Source: an uncultured Bacilli bacterium (GTDB lineage: Bacteria; Bacillota_I; Bacilli_A; RF39; UBA660). Taken from it: a stretch of DNA of 23,711 nucleotides. Position numbers and translations under genes: made by a program. Positions within the stretch are counted from its first letter, which is position 1. Each line of letters opens with the position of its first letter. The notes below the pieces were generated by a model that saw only the letters and a program-made list of their open reading frames with translations, was not told where the DNA came from and made no database searches. Shown here one piece after another: positions 16,736 through 23,281 of this stretch. The stretch spans positions 1-23,711 of the forward strand of contig CALVUU010000030.1 of assembly GCA_944363655.1 (NCBI GenBank). Direction: 5' to 3'.

Positions 16736-17380
16736 ATGAAAGACAATTTGATAAGTAAAACGTTTTTATGGATGTGTTTTGGGTTATTAGTAACTTTTAT
16801 AACTGGTTACTTTGTTGCTCATAGTGAAGTTATGCTTGAAAATATTTATGGTGGTATGGGTTATTGGGTATTTGTAATTGTTGAATTAGTGCTCGTAATC
16901 GTATTATCTGCGCGTGTGATGAAGATGAAGCCAACAACAGCAAAAGTATGTTTTTTGCTTTACTCGTTTGTGAGTGGGTTAACGTTTGCATCAATATTTG
17001 TATTTTATGCAATTGATTCAATAATGCTTATATTCTTAGTTGCAGCCATCATTTTTGCGCTAATGGCTATTATTGGTTACACAACAAGAATTGATTTAAC
17101 CAAAATGGGTACTTATTTATTCTTTGCTTTAATAGCTGTTTTAGTTGTTATGTTAATAAATGTTTTTCTTAATAATTCAATGGTAACTATGATTGTATCA
17201 ATAGTATGTGTATTAATATTTATTGGTATAACAGCATATGATGTTCAAAAAATTAAAATGTTAGAAAATAGTGGATTACCAAAGGAAAATTTAGCCATAT
17301 ACGGAGCACTTGATTTATATTTAGATTTTATTAATTTATTTCTTCATTTGCTTCAATTATTTGGTAGAAATAACGATTAG
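16736..17380 (+). CDS. Bax inhibitor-1/YccA family membrane protein
   Basis: A 214-aa protein with seven predicted membrane segments. The C-terminal signature ITAYDVQKIKML and YGALDLYLDFINLFLHLLQL, ending in LFGRNND, are typical of the BI-1/YetJ family, which includes pH-sensitive calcium leak channels; the paired Asp residues of that region are present. A consensus AAAGGAGG precedes the ATG, 12 bases after ychF. Physiological role here unknown; probably a cation leak or membrane-quality factor. Confidence 0.92.
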   Translation: MKDNLISKTFLWMCFGLLVTFITGYFVAHSEVMLENIYGGMGYWVFVIVELVLVIVLSARVMKMKPTTAKVCFLLYSFVSGLTFASIFVFYAIDSIMLIFLVAAIIFALMAIIGYTTRIDLTKMGTYLFFALIAVLVVMLINVFLNNSMVTMIVSIVCVLIFIGITAYDVQKIKMLENSGLPKENLAIYGALDLYLDFINLFLHLLQLFGRNND

Positions 17381-17388
17381 AGGTAAAT

Positions 17389-18105
17389 ATGGATTTAGTA
17401 TTAAAAAGAGTAATGGCTTATATTATCGATATATTGATTTTTTCAATAGTTCTTACACCAGTAATAAATTGGAGTGTAATTAATCCTTATATTGATGAAT
17501 ATACTGAAAATTATTCGGAATATACAAAATTATTAGAAGAAGCTAATGAAGGAGAAATTGATACTCAAGATAAAGAGTATGAAGATAAAATAATAGAATT
17601 AAATTATAATATTAATAAATATAAAGTAATTAGTAGTAGTGTATCTATTGGAGGATTTTTATTATACTTCGCAGTTCTTCAATGGGCTTTAAAAGGTCAA
17701 ACTATTGGTAAAAAGATAATGAAAATAAGAGTAGTTGCTAATAAAGAGGATAAAAAACTTAATATTGGTAATTATATATTACGATCTTTAATTTTAAATA
17801 ATATAATTTTTTCAATTATCTTAATTGCAGGTGTTTATATTTTTAACGCTCCTCATTACTATACTTTATCAATGGTAGTTAGTTATTTACAATTACTAGT
17901 AATGTCAATTATTATGTTAATGATTGTTCTTCGTAAAGACTTTAGAGGTTTACATGACTTTGTTGCAGGTACTAAAGTAATTGATTTAAATCCAATGACT
18001 TATGAAGAACCAAAGGAAGTAATTGAAACTAAAGAAGTAGAAGTTAAAGAAACACCTAAGAAACAAAAGAAAAATAATAATAAATCTAAGAAGGAAAAGA
18101 AATAA
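17389..18105 (+). CDS. RDD-family membrane protein
   Basis: A 238-aa protein. The RDD domain begins at residue 7 (RVMAYIIDILIF, with R7 and D14). Then comes a charged extracytoplasmic loop of about 40 residues, two more membrane segments with KGQTIGKKIMKIRVV, and a last segment before RGLHDFVAGTKVI. The tail is a Lys/Glu-rich cytoplasmic extension. RDD proteins have been linked to Na+/H+ exchange and osmotic stress, but most are uncharacterised. AGAGGT precedes the ATG, 8 bases after the BI-1 gene. A terminator overlaps its stop. Confidence 0.88.
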   Translation: MDLVLKRVMAYIIDILIFSIVLTPVINWSVINPYIDEYTENYSEYTKLLEEANEGEIDTQDKEYEDKIIELNYNINKYKVISSSVSIGGFLLYFAVLQWALKGQTIGKKIMKIRVVANKEDKKLNIGNYILRSLILNNIIFSIILIAGVYIFNAPHYYTLSMVVSYLQLLVMSIIMLMIVLRKDFRGLHDFVAGTKVIDLNPMTYEEPKEVIETKEVEVKETPKKQKKNNNKSKKEKK

Positions 18106-18118
18106 CTTTTCTTTTTTT
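18094..18118 (+). terminator. Rho-independent terminator of the par-RDD run
   Basis: GAAAAG (18094-18099) pairs with CTTTTC (18106-18111), with further A-T and G-T pairs outside it, and a T7 run follows to 18118. The RDD stop codon lies in the loop. Confidence 0.75.
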
Positions 18119-18153
18119 CTTTACAAAGAAAAAAAATGTAGGTAAAATTAAAG

Positions 18154-18159
18154 TATAAT
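18154..18159 (+). promoter_or_regulatory. -10 element before the FtsX-like gene
   Basis: A perfect TATAAT lies 17 bases before the ATG at 18177. No good -35 is present 16-18 bases upstream, and transcription would begin almost at the AGAGGG ribosome binding site, giving a very short leader. Plausible but weakly supported. Confidence 0.35.
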
Positions 18160-18176
18160 AAAAAGAGGGTAAAAAG

Positions 18177-19022
18177 ATGTTTATTAAAAACTTTTTAAAG
18201 AAAAAGGATACTTATCAATATTTAATTAAAGTAATGTGGTTAGCTATTATATTATGTGTAATTAACGTAATAATGACTATTATATGGAATTCTTATGTAA
18301 TTGATTTTAATAAAAAATATAAAGATTATCATTTAGAGTTTTATGCCGATACATTAGAATATTACGATATAATAGAAACTTATGATAATGTAAGTGATAT
18401 TGGTATTAAAATAAATGTTAATTATGATGGTTATTATATGGATGCTTTAGAAGATATAAATAATGATTTAAAATATAATGAAATAATAGGCTATTATTAT
18501 GCTTTTACATCAAATGATTTAGGAGATTATATTAAATTTGAAGATATTGATAAAGAATTTATATTAAAAGAAAAGAAGAAAGACTTTACTGATGGAGTAT
18601 TAATGAATAAAGATGCTATACATGATATAGCCTTGGATAAGAAAGATAACATAACTTATATGGTTTATATTGATGATTGGACTAAGTTAGAAAATGTAAT
18701 AAATGATATAAATGGGATAAGTGATAATACATTAAATGATTATTGGTTAGAATATGAATATATGATACCTGCAAATCAATTAGTTGATAATATTTTTGAA
18801 ATGATTTTTTATGCTTTTAAAGGAGTTTTATATACATCTTTAATTATTTATTTAGTTTATTTGTTATGTGGGGTATATGCTGAAGAAACAAAATACAATT
18901 ACTTATTTTATGCTTTAGGATTTACTAAAGGACAAATATACTCGACTGTTGTCAAGAAAATGTTAATAGTAACAGTTGTTACTTTAATAGTTTTTATAAC
19001 GATATTTTGGATATTTAGATAA
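18177..19022 (+). CDS. FtsX-like single-module membrane protein
   Basis: A 281-aa protein. It has a membrane segment at about residues 22-43, an acidic, Tyr/Asp/Asn-rich extracytoplasmic domain to about 210, then two membrane segments. Between the last two is EETKYNYLFYALGFTKGQIY, which resembles the cytoplasmic loop of FtsX/MacB permeases ('R..E...lkalG.s...I'). A complete FtsX module has a third segment after this, which is missing, and no ATP-binding partner gene is adjacent. It could be a shortened permease or an unrelated protein with the same topology. AGAGGG precedes the ATG. Confidence 0.65.
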   Translation: MFIKNFLKKKDTYQYLIKVMWLAIILCVINVIMTIIWNSYVIDFNKKYKDYHLEFYADTLEYYDIIETYDNVSDIGIKINVNYDGYYMDALEDINNDLKYNEIIGYYYAFTSNDLGDYIKFEDIDKEFILKEKKKDFTDGVLMNKDAIHDIALDKKDNITYMVYIDDWTKLENVINDINGISDNTLNDYWLEYEYMIPANQLVDNIFEMIFYAFKGVLYTSLIIYLVYLLCGVYAEETKYNYLFYALGFTKGQIYSTVVKKMLIVTVVTLIVFITIFWIFR

Positions 19023-19061
19023 TTGACAAATTAACATTATTATTATACTATTGATATAGTA
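19023..19061 (+). promoter_or_regulatory. Promoter with a dyad over the -10, before the acyltransferase gene
   Basis: A perfect -35 TTGACA (19023-19028) is followed after 17 bases by TACTAT (19046-19051); TATACT (19044-19049) with a 15-base spacer is the alternative. TACTAT (19046-19051) and ATAGTA (19056-19061) are perfect arms around TGAT, so a dyad covers the -10 and start point. The -35 begins directly after the stop codon of the preceding gene. The gene start is at 19083. Confidence 0.65.
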
Positions 19062-19082
19062 GTGATACTAGAAAGGAAGTTT

Positions 19083-20234
19083 ATGAAAAGTTCAAAGATA
19101 TCGACGATTGAATTATGGCGTTTTATCTTTACGGTTGCTATTGCTTTGGGACATTTAAATACTTTTATATGGCGTAGTACTGGTGAAAATTTAATTTTTA
19201 CTGGTGGACGTGTTTTAGCATTTTTCTTGTTCTTATCAGGTTATTTTTTGATGGCACATTATAAAAAGGTTAAAGCAAGTAAGAAAAATTTAGATGAAAC
19301 ACCAGCAAAACAAGCATGGAAATATGCTGGAGGAAAATTTAAGGCGTTATATCCGGCATTATTTATGGGGGTATTATTGGCATTTATTGTTCGCAATGCA
19401 ATAAATGGTACTAAAATAACACAAATTTTTGGAGTATTTATGGATTCTATATGGGAATTTTTAGGTATTTCGCAAATTGGGGCCGTTGGGCTTTTGGAGT
19501 TAAAGTCACTTAGTTTTGATGTAACTTTAGGAACATCACAACTTTGGAATGGACCGCTTTGGTATATTTCAGCATTAATTATAGCTAGTTTAATTTTATA
19601 TTATATTTTATCAAAAAGCGAAGATTTTTTTACAGGAATTTTTGCTCCATTATTTATCATTTTAACTTATGCCAGTGTTGGTTTAACTGATGCAGGATGG
19701 GATAGAACAATGGTAAATGCAATAGGATTACCTAATGGTTTATCTAGAGTAATGGCTGGTATGTGTTTTGGAATGCTTATGTATTATGTAGTCGAATACT
19801 TTAGAAAGAAAAAGTTTAGTGAAGTTATGACTATGGCATTTAGTTTACTTCATATAGGTATAGCTATATTTTTCCTTTATACCATCTATGCGGGTATTAC
19901 ATGGAGTGAATTTACCAACGGAATAATCCTTTTTGTATTTTGTGTAGTTTTACTTACTAATAAAGATTATATTTGTGTTTTATATAATAAAAGTGGATTA
20001 TGTAATTTCTTGGGTAGATTATCATTATATTACTATGCTGTTCATATAGTATTTGTTTTCTTACTTGCATATTTATTTCCTGAAATGAGTTATCAAGCAA
20101 GTATTGTATTTAATATTTTATTCTCAACTTGTGCAGCATTCATTTTAATGTGTATTGATGATTATATAGTTACACCAATATTTAGAAAAGAAAAATTAAA
20201 AGTAAAGAAAAATACTAGAAAAAAAATGGCTTAA
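19083..20234 (+). CDS. Acyltransferase family 3 membrane protein
   Basis: A 383-aa integral membrane protein of the OafA/YrhL type with about ten membrane segments. The family start STIELWRFIFTVAIALGHLN carries the His (in GHLN) believed to act in acyl transfer. GPLWYISALIIASLILYYIL and LSLYYYAVHIVFVF are also typical. Such enzymes O-acetylate or O-acylate extracytoplasmic sugars and polymers. The start is the ATG at 19083 with AAAGGAAG; the in-frame GTG at 19062 lies upstream of that site. A terminator overlaps the stop. The acceptor is unknown, possibly cell-surface glycans. Confidence 0.9.
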   Translation: MKSSKISTIELWRFIFTVAIALGHLNTFIWRSTGENLIFTGGRVLAFFLFLSGYFLMAHYKKVKASKKNLDETPAKQAWKYAGGKFKALYPALFMGVLLAFIVRNAINGTKITQIFGVFMDSIWEFLGISQIGAVGLLELKSLSFDVTLGTSQLWNGPLWYISALIIASLILYYILSKSEDFFTGIFAPLFIILTYASVGLTDAGWDRTMVNAIGLPNGLSRVMAGMCFGMLMYYVVEYFRKKKFSEVMTMAFSLLHIGIAIFFLYTIYAGITWSEFTNGIILFVFCVVLLTNKDYICVLYNKSGLCNFLGRLSLYYYAVHIVFVFLLAYLFPEMSYQASIVFNILFSTCAAFILMCIDDYIVTPIFRKEKLKVKKNTRKKMA

Positions 20235-20258
20235 AGCAACTTTAAAGTTGCTTTTTTT
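20234..20258 (+). terminator. Rho-independent terminator after the acyltransferase gene
   Basis: AAGCAAC (20234-20240) pairs with GTTGCTT (20247-20253); the inner TT/AA can extend the stem, and T's run to 20258. Confidence 0.93.
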
Positions 20259-20280
20259 CTTGAAAAATTATGCAATTTTG

Positions 20281-20309
20281 TTGAACTTAGAACATATATT
20301 TGTTATAAT
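20281..20309 (+). promoter_or_regulatory. Promoter of rpsF-ssb-rpsR
   Basis: TTGAAC (20281-20286), a 17-base spacer and TATAAT (20304-20309) preceded by TGT, that is, an extended -10 as well. This is among the best matches in the window. The expected start near 20316 gives a 60-base leader. Confidence 0.88.
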
Positions 20310-20315
20310 ACTTGC

Positions 20316-20370
20316 GAGTAAAGGAATTACTCCTTGCTTTTTTTAAAAGCCGAAGTGACCATAAGGAGGT
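20316..20370 (+). promoter_or_regulatory. Structured rpsF leader, candidate S6:S18 autoregulatory RNA
   Basis: Two exclusive pairings are visible. GAGTAA (20316-20321) can pair with TTACTC (20327-20332). Alternatively CTCCTT (20330-20335) pairs with AAGGAG (20363-20368), which is the ribosome binding site itself, enclosing a GCTTTT/AAAAGC hairpin (20336-20341, 20345-20350) next to CCG (20350-20352). S6:S18 is known to bind a CCG-containing element in rpsF leaders of many bacteria. The CCG beside a helix and the position fit that class; the exact fold is my reading of the bases. Confidence 0.55.
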
Positions 20371-20376
20371 GAAATG

Positions 20377-20667
20377 ATGACTAAATATGAAATTATGTTT
20401 ATAGTTAAGGCAACTATGGAAGAAGATGCAATAAAGAAAACTAGTGAAGAAGTACAAAAACTTATAAACAAGAAACCATCAAAAGTTATCGAATTCAAGG
20501 AAATGGGTAGAAAAAAACTAGCATATCCTATAAAAAAGGAAGTTAGTGGTTATTACTTTGTTATGACTGTGGAAGCAGATCATGCAACTATTGCTGAATT
20601 TGATAGAAAAGTTTCTATTAATGAAAACATTTTAAGACATTTAATTATTAAAGTAGAAGGAGAATAG
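20377..20667 (+). CDS. rpsF: 30S ribosomal protein S6
   Basis: S6 of the small-subunit platform, which pairs with S18. The sequence starts TKYEIMFIVKAT and has KVIEFKEMGRKKLAYPIKKE, YYFVMTVEAD and NENILRHLIIKVE, all typical. Two tandem ATGs exist at 20374 and 20377; the second has better spacing (7 bases) to AGGAGG and gives the usual M-x-KYE start (96 aa). It ends 5 bases before ssb, with GAAGGAGAA at its end serving ssb. Confidence 0.96.
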   Translation: MTKYEIMFIVKATMEEDAIKKTSEEVQKLINKKPSKVIEFKEMGRKKLAYPIKKEVSGYYFVMTVEADHATIAEFDRKVSINENILRHLIIKVEGE

Positions 20668-20672
20668 TAGTT

Positions 20673-21149
20673 ATGAACAAAGTAATATTGATTGGGAGAT
20701 TTACAAGAGATCCGGAATCAAGGATGTCACAAAGTAATATGGAAATTGCGAGATTTTCTCTTGCTTGTCAAGGTGAATATGTAAATCGTAATGGAGAAAG
20801 AGAAGTTGAATTTATTAATTGCGTTGCATTTAATCGACTTGCAACAACAATTAATAAATATTGTCGTAAAGGTACTTTAATAAGTGCAACAGGTAGAATC
20901 AGAAATAGTAGTTATGATGCTCAAGATGGTACTAAGAGATATACAACTGATATTGTTGTTGAACAAATGGAATTTTTAAGTTCGAGACAAGGTGGAGATA
21001 ATATTCCTTCAGTAGATAATAGCGTTGCTTATAGTCCTAGTCCAAGTAGTGCTCCAAGTAGTAATATAGAAACTACTGATATATCTGAAGATCCTTATAA
21101 AGACTTTGGTGACGAATTTACTTTAAGTAGTGATGATTTACCATTTTAA
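20673..21149 (+). CDS. ssb: Single-stranded DNA-binding protein
   Basis: A 158-aa SSB. The OB fold spans residues 1-105 (MNKVILIGRFTRDPESR, ...FINCVAFNRLA...YCRKGTLISATGRI...). A low-complexity Ser/Pro linker follows, and the acidic tip DDLPF recruits partner proteins. The rpsF-ssb-rpsR order is conserved in Bacillota. The DPE-R variant of the N-terminal strand is common in this group. Confidence 0.96.
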   Translation: MNKVILIGRFTRDPESRMSQSNMEIARFSLACQGEYVNRNGEREVEFINCVAFNRLATTINKYCRKGTLISATGRIRNSSYDAQDGTKRYTTDIVVEQMEFLSSRQGGDNIPSVDNSVAYSPSPSSAPSSNIETTDISEDPYKDFGDEFTLSSDDLPF

Positions 21150-21166
21150 AAAAGGAGGATATAATT

Positions 21167-21382
21167 ATGGCAGAATATTATCGTAAGAAGAAAAAAATAT
21201 GTCAAATGTGTGCTGGTAAAAGTGTAGATTATAAAGATGTTATGATTATTAATAAATATATTAATGATAAGGGTAAGATTTTACCTAGAAGAATGACTGG
21301 AGCTTGCGCTAAACATCAAAGACATATTGCAAATCAAGTTAAATATGCAAGATTTATGGCTTTAATACCATATGTTAAATAA
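21167..21382 (+). CDS. rpsR: 30S ribosomal protein S18
   Basis: A 71-aa S18 with the zinc-type Cys set (C12 and C15 in KICQMC, and C46 in TGACAKHQRHIANQVKYAR with H49 nearby) and the end ARFMALIPYV. It has AAAGGAGG upstream. The presence of the Cys residues marks it as the zinc-binding (C+) form. A bidirectional terminator follows directly. Confidence 0.96.
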   Translation: MAEYYRKKKKICQMCAGKSVDYKDVMIINKYINDKGKILPRRMTGACAKHQRHIANQVKYARFMALIPYVK

Positions 21383-21384
21383 TT

Positions 21385-21424
21385 AAAAATAGTGTTGATA
21401 AAATATTATATCAACACTATTTTT
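21385..21424. terminator. Bidirectional terminator between rpsR and the DUF4143 gene
   Basis: AAAAATAGTGTTGATA (21385-21400) and TATCAACACTATTTTT (21409-21424) are perfect 16-base arms with an 8-base loop. A/T ends provide T tracts for both directions. The TAG of the minus-strand gene (21419-21417) lies in one arm. Confidence 0.92.
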
Positions 21425-22622
21425 CTATTAACCAATCTATTATATTTTTATGAATAATACCATTCTCTGATAAATCTAACGTATCAGTAGATATAACATA
21501 TTTAGGATAGTTGTCTTTAATGTATTTAAAAGCCCCAAATTCCCTTTCATAATTTTCTTCATTTATTTTGTATGTTACTTGAAAATAAATTTTTTCATTT
21601 CCTTTGGTAGCAATAAAATCTATTTCTCCTTGTTCCAAGTTACCAACATTTACATTATATCCTCTTGTTAATAATTCATTATATACAATATTTTCTAAGT
21701 ATGCACCAAGTTGTAATTTCTTTGTAGAATTCATAATTTTTCCAAGACCTAGATCTGTTAGATAGTATTTATATTTTCCCGTTAGTATTCTTTTTCCTCT
21801 CAAATCATATCTTGATGCTTTACTTATTAAAAAAGCTTTTGTCATATAATCTAAGTAATTATATATAGTATTTTTAGTTACTTTTCTATTTTCTGATTCA
21901 AAATATTTTGTTAAGCTTTCTACAGAAAATTCTTGAGATGGATTAGTAACTATAAATTCAACTATTCTATTAAATAAATCTATTTCTTTAATATTAAACC
22001 TTTCTATTATATCTTTAATTATTATTGAATTATATACATCAGTTAGATAGGTTGCTATTTCTTCTTCGTTAGTTAGAGAAAATCTTTGAGGTAATCCACC
22101 CCATATAATATAATTATCAAATAATTCTTGTAGTTCATATTTGTTTTTGTTTATAACCTCCTTGAGCTCACACACTTCCTTGAATGTAAGAGGATATAGT
22201 TTAAAACTTACGTAACGTCCAGTGATGTGAGTTGCTAGTTCAGAAGATAATAAATCACTATTAGATCCAGTAATAAAAATAGAAATATTTTCTTTATATT
22301 CGGCTTTTAAAGAATTGATTGCCAATTCCCATGAAAGAATGTTTTGTATTTCATCAATAAAAATATAATATTTATTATTATTTGTCATATTTTCTTTAAT
22401 ATAATTATATAAATCATCATCACATTTAATAAAACTATATTTCTTTAATTCAAAATTAATATATATAATATTAGAATCTTTAATGTTATTTTGTTTTATT
22501 TCATCAATTATTTGGGTTAATATTACTGATTTTCCACATCTTCTTATTCCAGTTATAACTTTTATTAAGTCTTGTTCATAAAAAGGTCTTATTTTTTTTA
22601 GATATGTTTCTCTTATTATCAT
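21417..22622 (-). CDS. AAA-type ATPase with DUF4143 domain
   Basis: A 401-aa member of the AAA_14/DUF4143 group. Walker A is GIRRCGKS (residues 25-32), Walker B is YIFIDEIQ (D90, E91), and the sensor is FITGSNS near residue 118. A winged-helix-like middle follows (NPSQEFSVESLTKYF), then the DUF4143 region with LTDLGLGKI, GAYLENIVYNELLTRGY and GEIDFIATKGNEKIYFQVTY. The last part resembles a PD-(D/E)xK nuclease core (E-x-D-F...Q-V). These ATPases are widespread and mobile in gut bacteria, and their role is unsettled. AGAGGTG precedes the ATG. A consensus promoter with a palindrome lies upstream, so it is a single-gene unit. Confidence 0.92.
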   Translation of the reverse strand: MIIRETYLKKIRPFYEQDLIKVITGIRRCGKSVILTQIIDEIKQNNIKDSNIIYINFELKKYSFIKCDDDLYNYIKENMTNNNKYYIFIDEIQNILSWELAINSLKAEYKENISIFITGSNSDLLSSELATHITGRYVSFKLYPLTFKEVCELKEVINKNKYELQELFDNYIIWGGLPQRFSLTNEEEIATYLTDVYNSIIIKDIIERFNIKEIDLFNRIVEFIVTNPSQEFSVESLTKYFESENRKVTKNTIYNYLDYMTKAFLISKASRYDLRGKRILTGKYKYYLTDLGLGKIMNSTKKLQLGAYLENIVYNELLTRGYNVNVGNLEQGEIDFIATKGNEKIYFQVTYKINEENYEREFGAFKYIKDNYPKYVISTDTLDLSENGIIHKNIIDWLIEK

Positions 22623-22634
22623 TCTTTCACCTCT

Positions 22635-22668
22635 ATATTATTATATAATAATATTATAATTTTGTCAA
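22635..22668 (-). promoter_or_regulatory. Consensus promoter with a 20-bp palindrome, for the DUF4143 gene
   Basis: On the minus strand, TTGACA (22668-22663), exactly 17 bases, and TATAAT (22645-22640): both hexamers are perfect. Bases 22635-22654 form a perfect 20-bp palindrome (arms ATATTATTAT and ATAATAATAT) that covers the -10 and start region, as an operator would. A perfect promoter on an accessory gene suggests that it is normally repressed, which is inference. Confidence 0.75.
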
Positions 22669-22684
22669 TTTTGTTTTTTATAAA

Positions 22685-22729
22685 ATACAAAATTGTATAT
22701 TATTTTTATTTTGTATTATTTATAATACA
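22685..22729. repeat. Two AT-rich dyads in the intergenic region
   Basis: ATACAAAATTGTAT (22685-22698) is a perfect palindrome. TGTATTAT (22712-22719) and ATAATACA (22722-22729) are perfect arms around TT. Both contain the half-site TGTAT or ATACA. They lie between the divergent starts at 22640 and 22776, as binding sites for one regulator might. In this AT-rich DNA, chance is possible. Confidence 0.35.
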
Positions 22730-22772
22730 TAATAAGATATTTATAATAAATATGTTTTCTTATCGCTATTTA

Positions 22773-22943
22773 TGATATAATACAAACCAGTGGTGATATA
22801 AGACGTGAAAAGATTGTTGCTATATTAGTAAAAAGAGTGAGTGGAAGCAATAAATTTTGATTGTAGTAGTAATCCTAAATATCATTATAATGAAAAAAAT
22901 AAAATAATGTTGGTAACTTAGATGTTATCAACATTATTTTATT
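22773..22943 (+). ncRNA. Possible small RNA or dead gene leader
   Basis: TGA-TATAAT (22773-22781) is an extended -10 reading towards 22788. No reading frame longer than a few codons follows, and transcription would meet the hairpin at 22898-22943. This gives a potential transcript of about 155 bases. No -35 is obvious and I do not recognise an RNA family. It could equally be the leftover promoter of a lost gene. Confidence 0.25.
22898..22943. terminator. Long terminator hairpin, mainly for the XRE gene of module II
   Basis: AATAAAATAATGTTGGTAAC (22898-22917) and GTTATCAACATTATTTTATT (22924-22943) pair over 20 bases (one G-T pair on the plus strand) with a 6-base loop. On the minus strand a T5 run (22897-22893) follows, ending the XRE transcript, whose stop codon (22936-22934) lies in the stem. 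It may also stop plus-strand transcription. Confidence 0.85.
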
Positions 22944-23170
22944 ATGGATTTTGGATATGGTTTGCGTTCATCGGTTAAACCAAGAAGATAATCTGTCGAA
23001 GTGTTATAGTATTTTGCAAGTACTGCTAATTTATCAATTGGTATAAGTCTTATGCCATTTTCATATAGGCTATATTGACTTTGAGTAATGTTTAAGATCT
23101 TTGCAATATCACTTTGATATAAATCTCTATCTTCTCGTATTTCTTTAATTCTACTTATATTAATATTCAT
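22934..23170 (-). CDS. XRE-family transcriptional regulator (module II)
   Basis: A 78-aa single-domain repressor-type protein. The helix-turn-helix is IREDRDLYQSDIAKILNITQ followed by SQYSLYENGIRLIPIDKLAVLA, with KYYNTSTDYLLGLTDER at the end, very like Cro/C1-type phage and ICE repressors. The start is the ATG at 23170 with AGGTG 7 bases upstream; the in-frame GTG at 23179 lies inside that site. It is divergent from the surface-protein gene at 23282, and three copies of one dyad lie between them, so it very probably binds there. Confidence 0.9.
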   Translation of the reverse strand: MNINISRIKEIREDRDLYQSDIAKILNITQSQYSLYENGIRLIPIDKLAVLAKYYNTSTDYLLGLTDERKPYPKSIIK

Positions 23171-23197
23171 TATATTCACCTAAAAATAGTTTCTCAT

Positions 23198-23213
23198 ATA
23201 TGCAAATGGATAT
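23198..23213 (+). promoter_or_regulatory. Operator copy 1
   Basis: ATATGCA-AA-TGGATAT, one mismatch from the perfect dyad ATATGCA-NN-TGCATAT. It ends just before the -35 of the plus-strand promoter and is the copy nearest the XRE gene. Confidence 0.7.
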
Positions 23214-23214
23214 A

Positions 23215-23243
23215 TTGACTTTATATGCAAATGAATATATAAT
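23215..23243 (+). promoter_or_regulatory. Promoter of surface-protein gene II
   Basis: TTGACT (23215-23220), 17 bases, TATAAT (23238-23243). Operator copy 1 lies just upstream, copy 2 fills the spacer and copy 3 follows the start point (near 23250), so bound protein would block RNA polymerase. Confidence 0.85.
23223..23238 (+). promoter_or_regulatory. Operator copy 2
   Basis: ATATGCA-AA-TGAATAT, one mismatch from the dyad consensus, lying in the spacer between -35 and -10. Its centre is 25 bases from that of copy 1. Confidence 0.72.
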
Positions 23244-23254
23244 TGTTTTGTAAT

Positions 23255-23270
23255 ATATGCATTTGCATAT
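23255..23270 (+). promoter_or_regulatory. Operator copy 3 (perfect dyad)
   Basis: ATATGCA-TT-TGCATAT, a perfect dyad that extends by ATs to 23253-23272. It is centred 32 bases after copy 2, downstream of the start point and directly before GGAGG (23273-23277). Being the most symmetric copy, it may be the strongest site. Confidence 0.75.
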
Positions 23271-23281
23271 ATGGAGGATGT

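Noticed and set aside
21417..23170. Toxin-antitoxin pair formed by the DUF4143 ATPase and the XRE gene
   Set aside because: They are separate units, more than 300 bases apart, each with its own terminator, and neither has toxin features.
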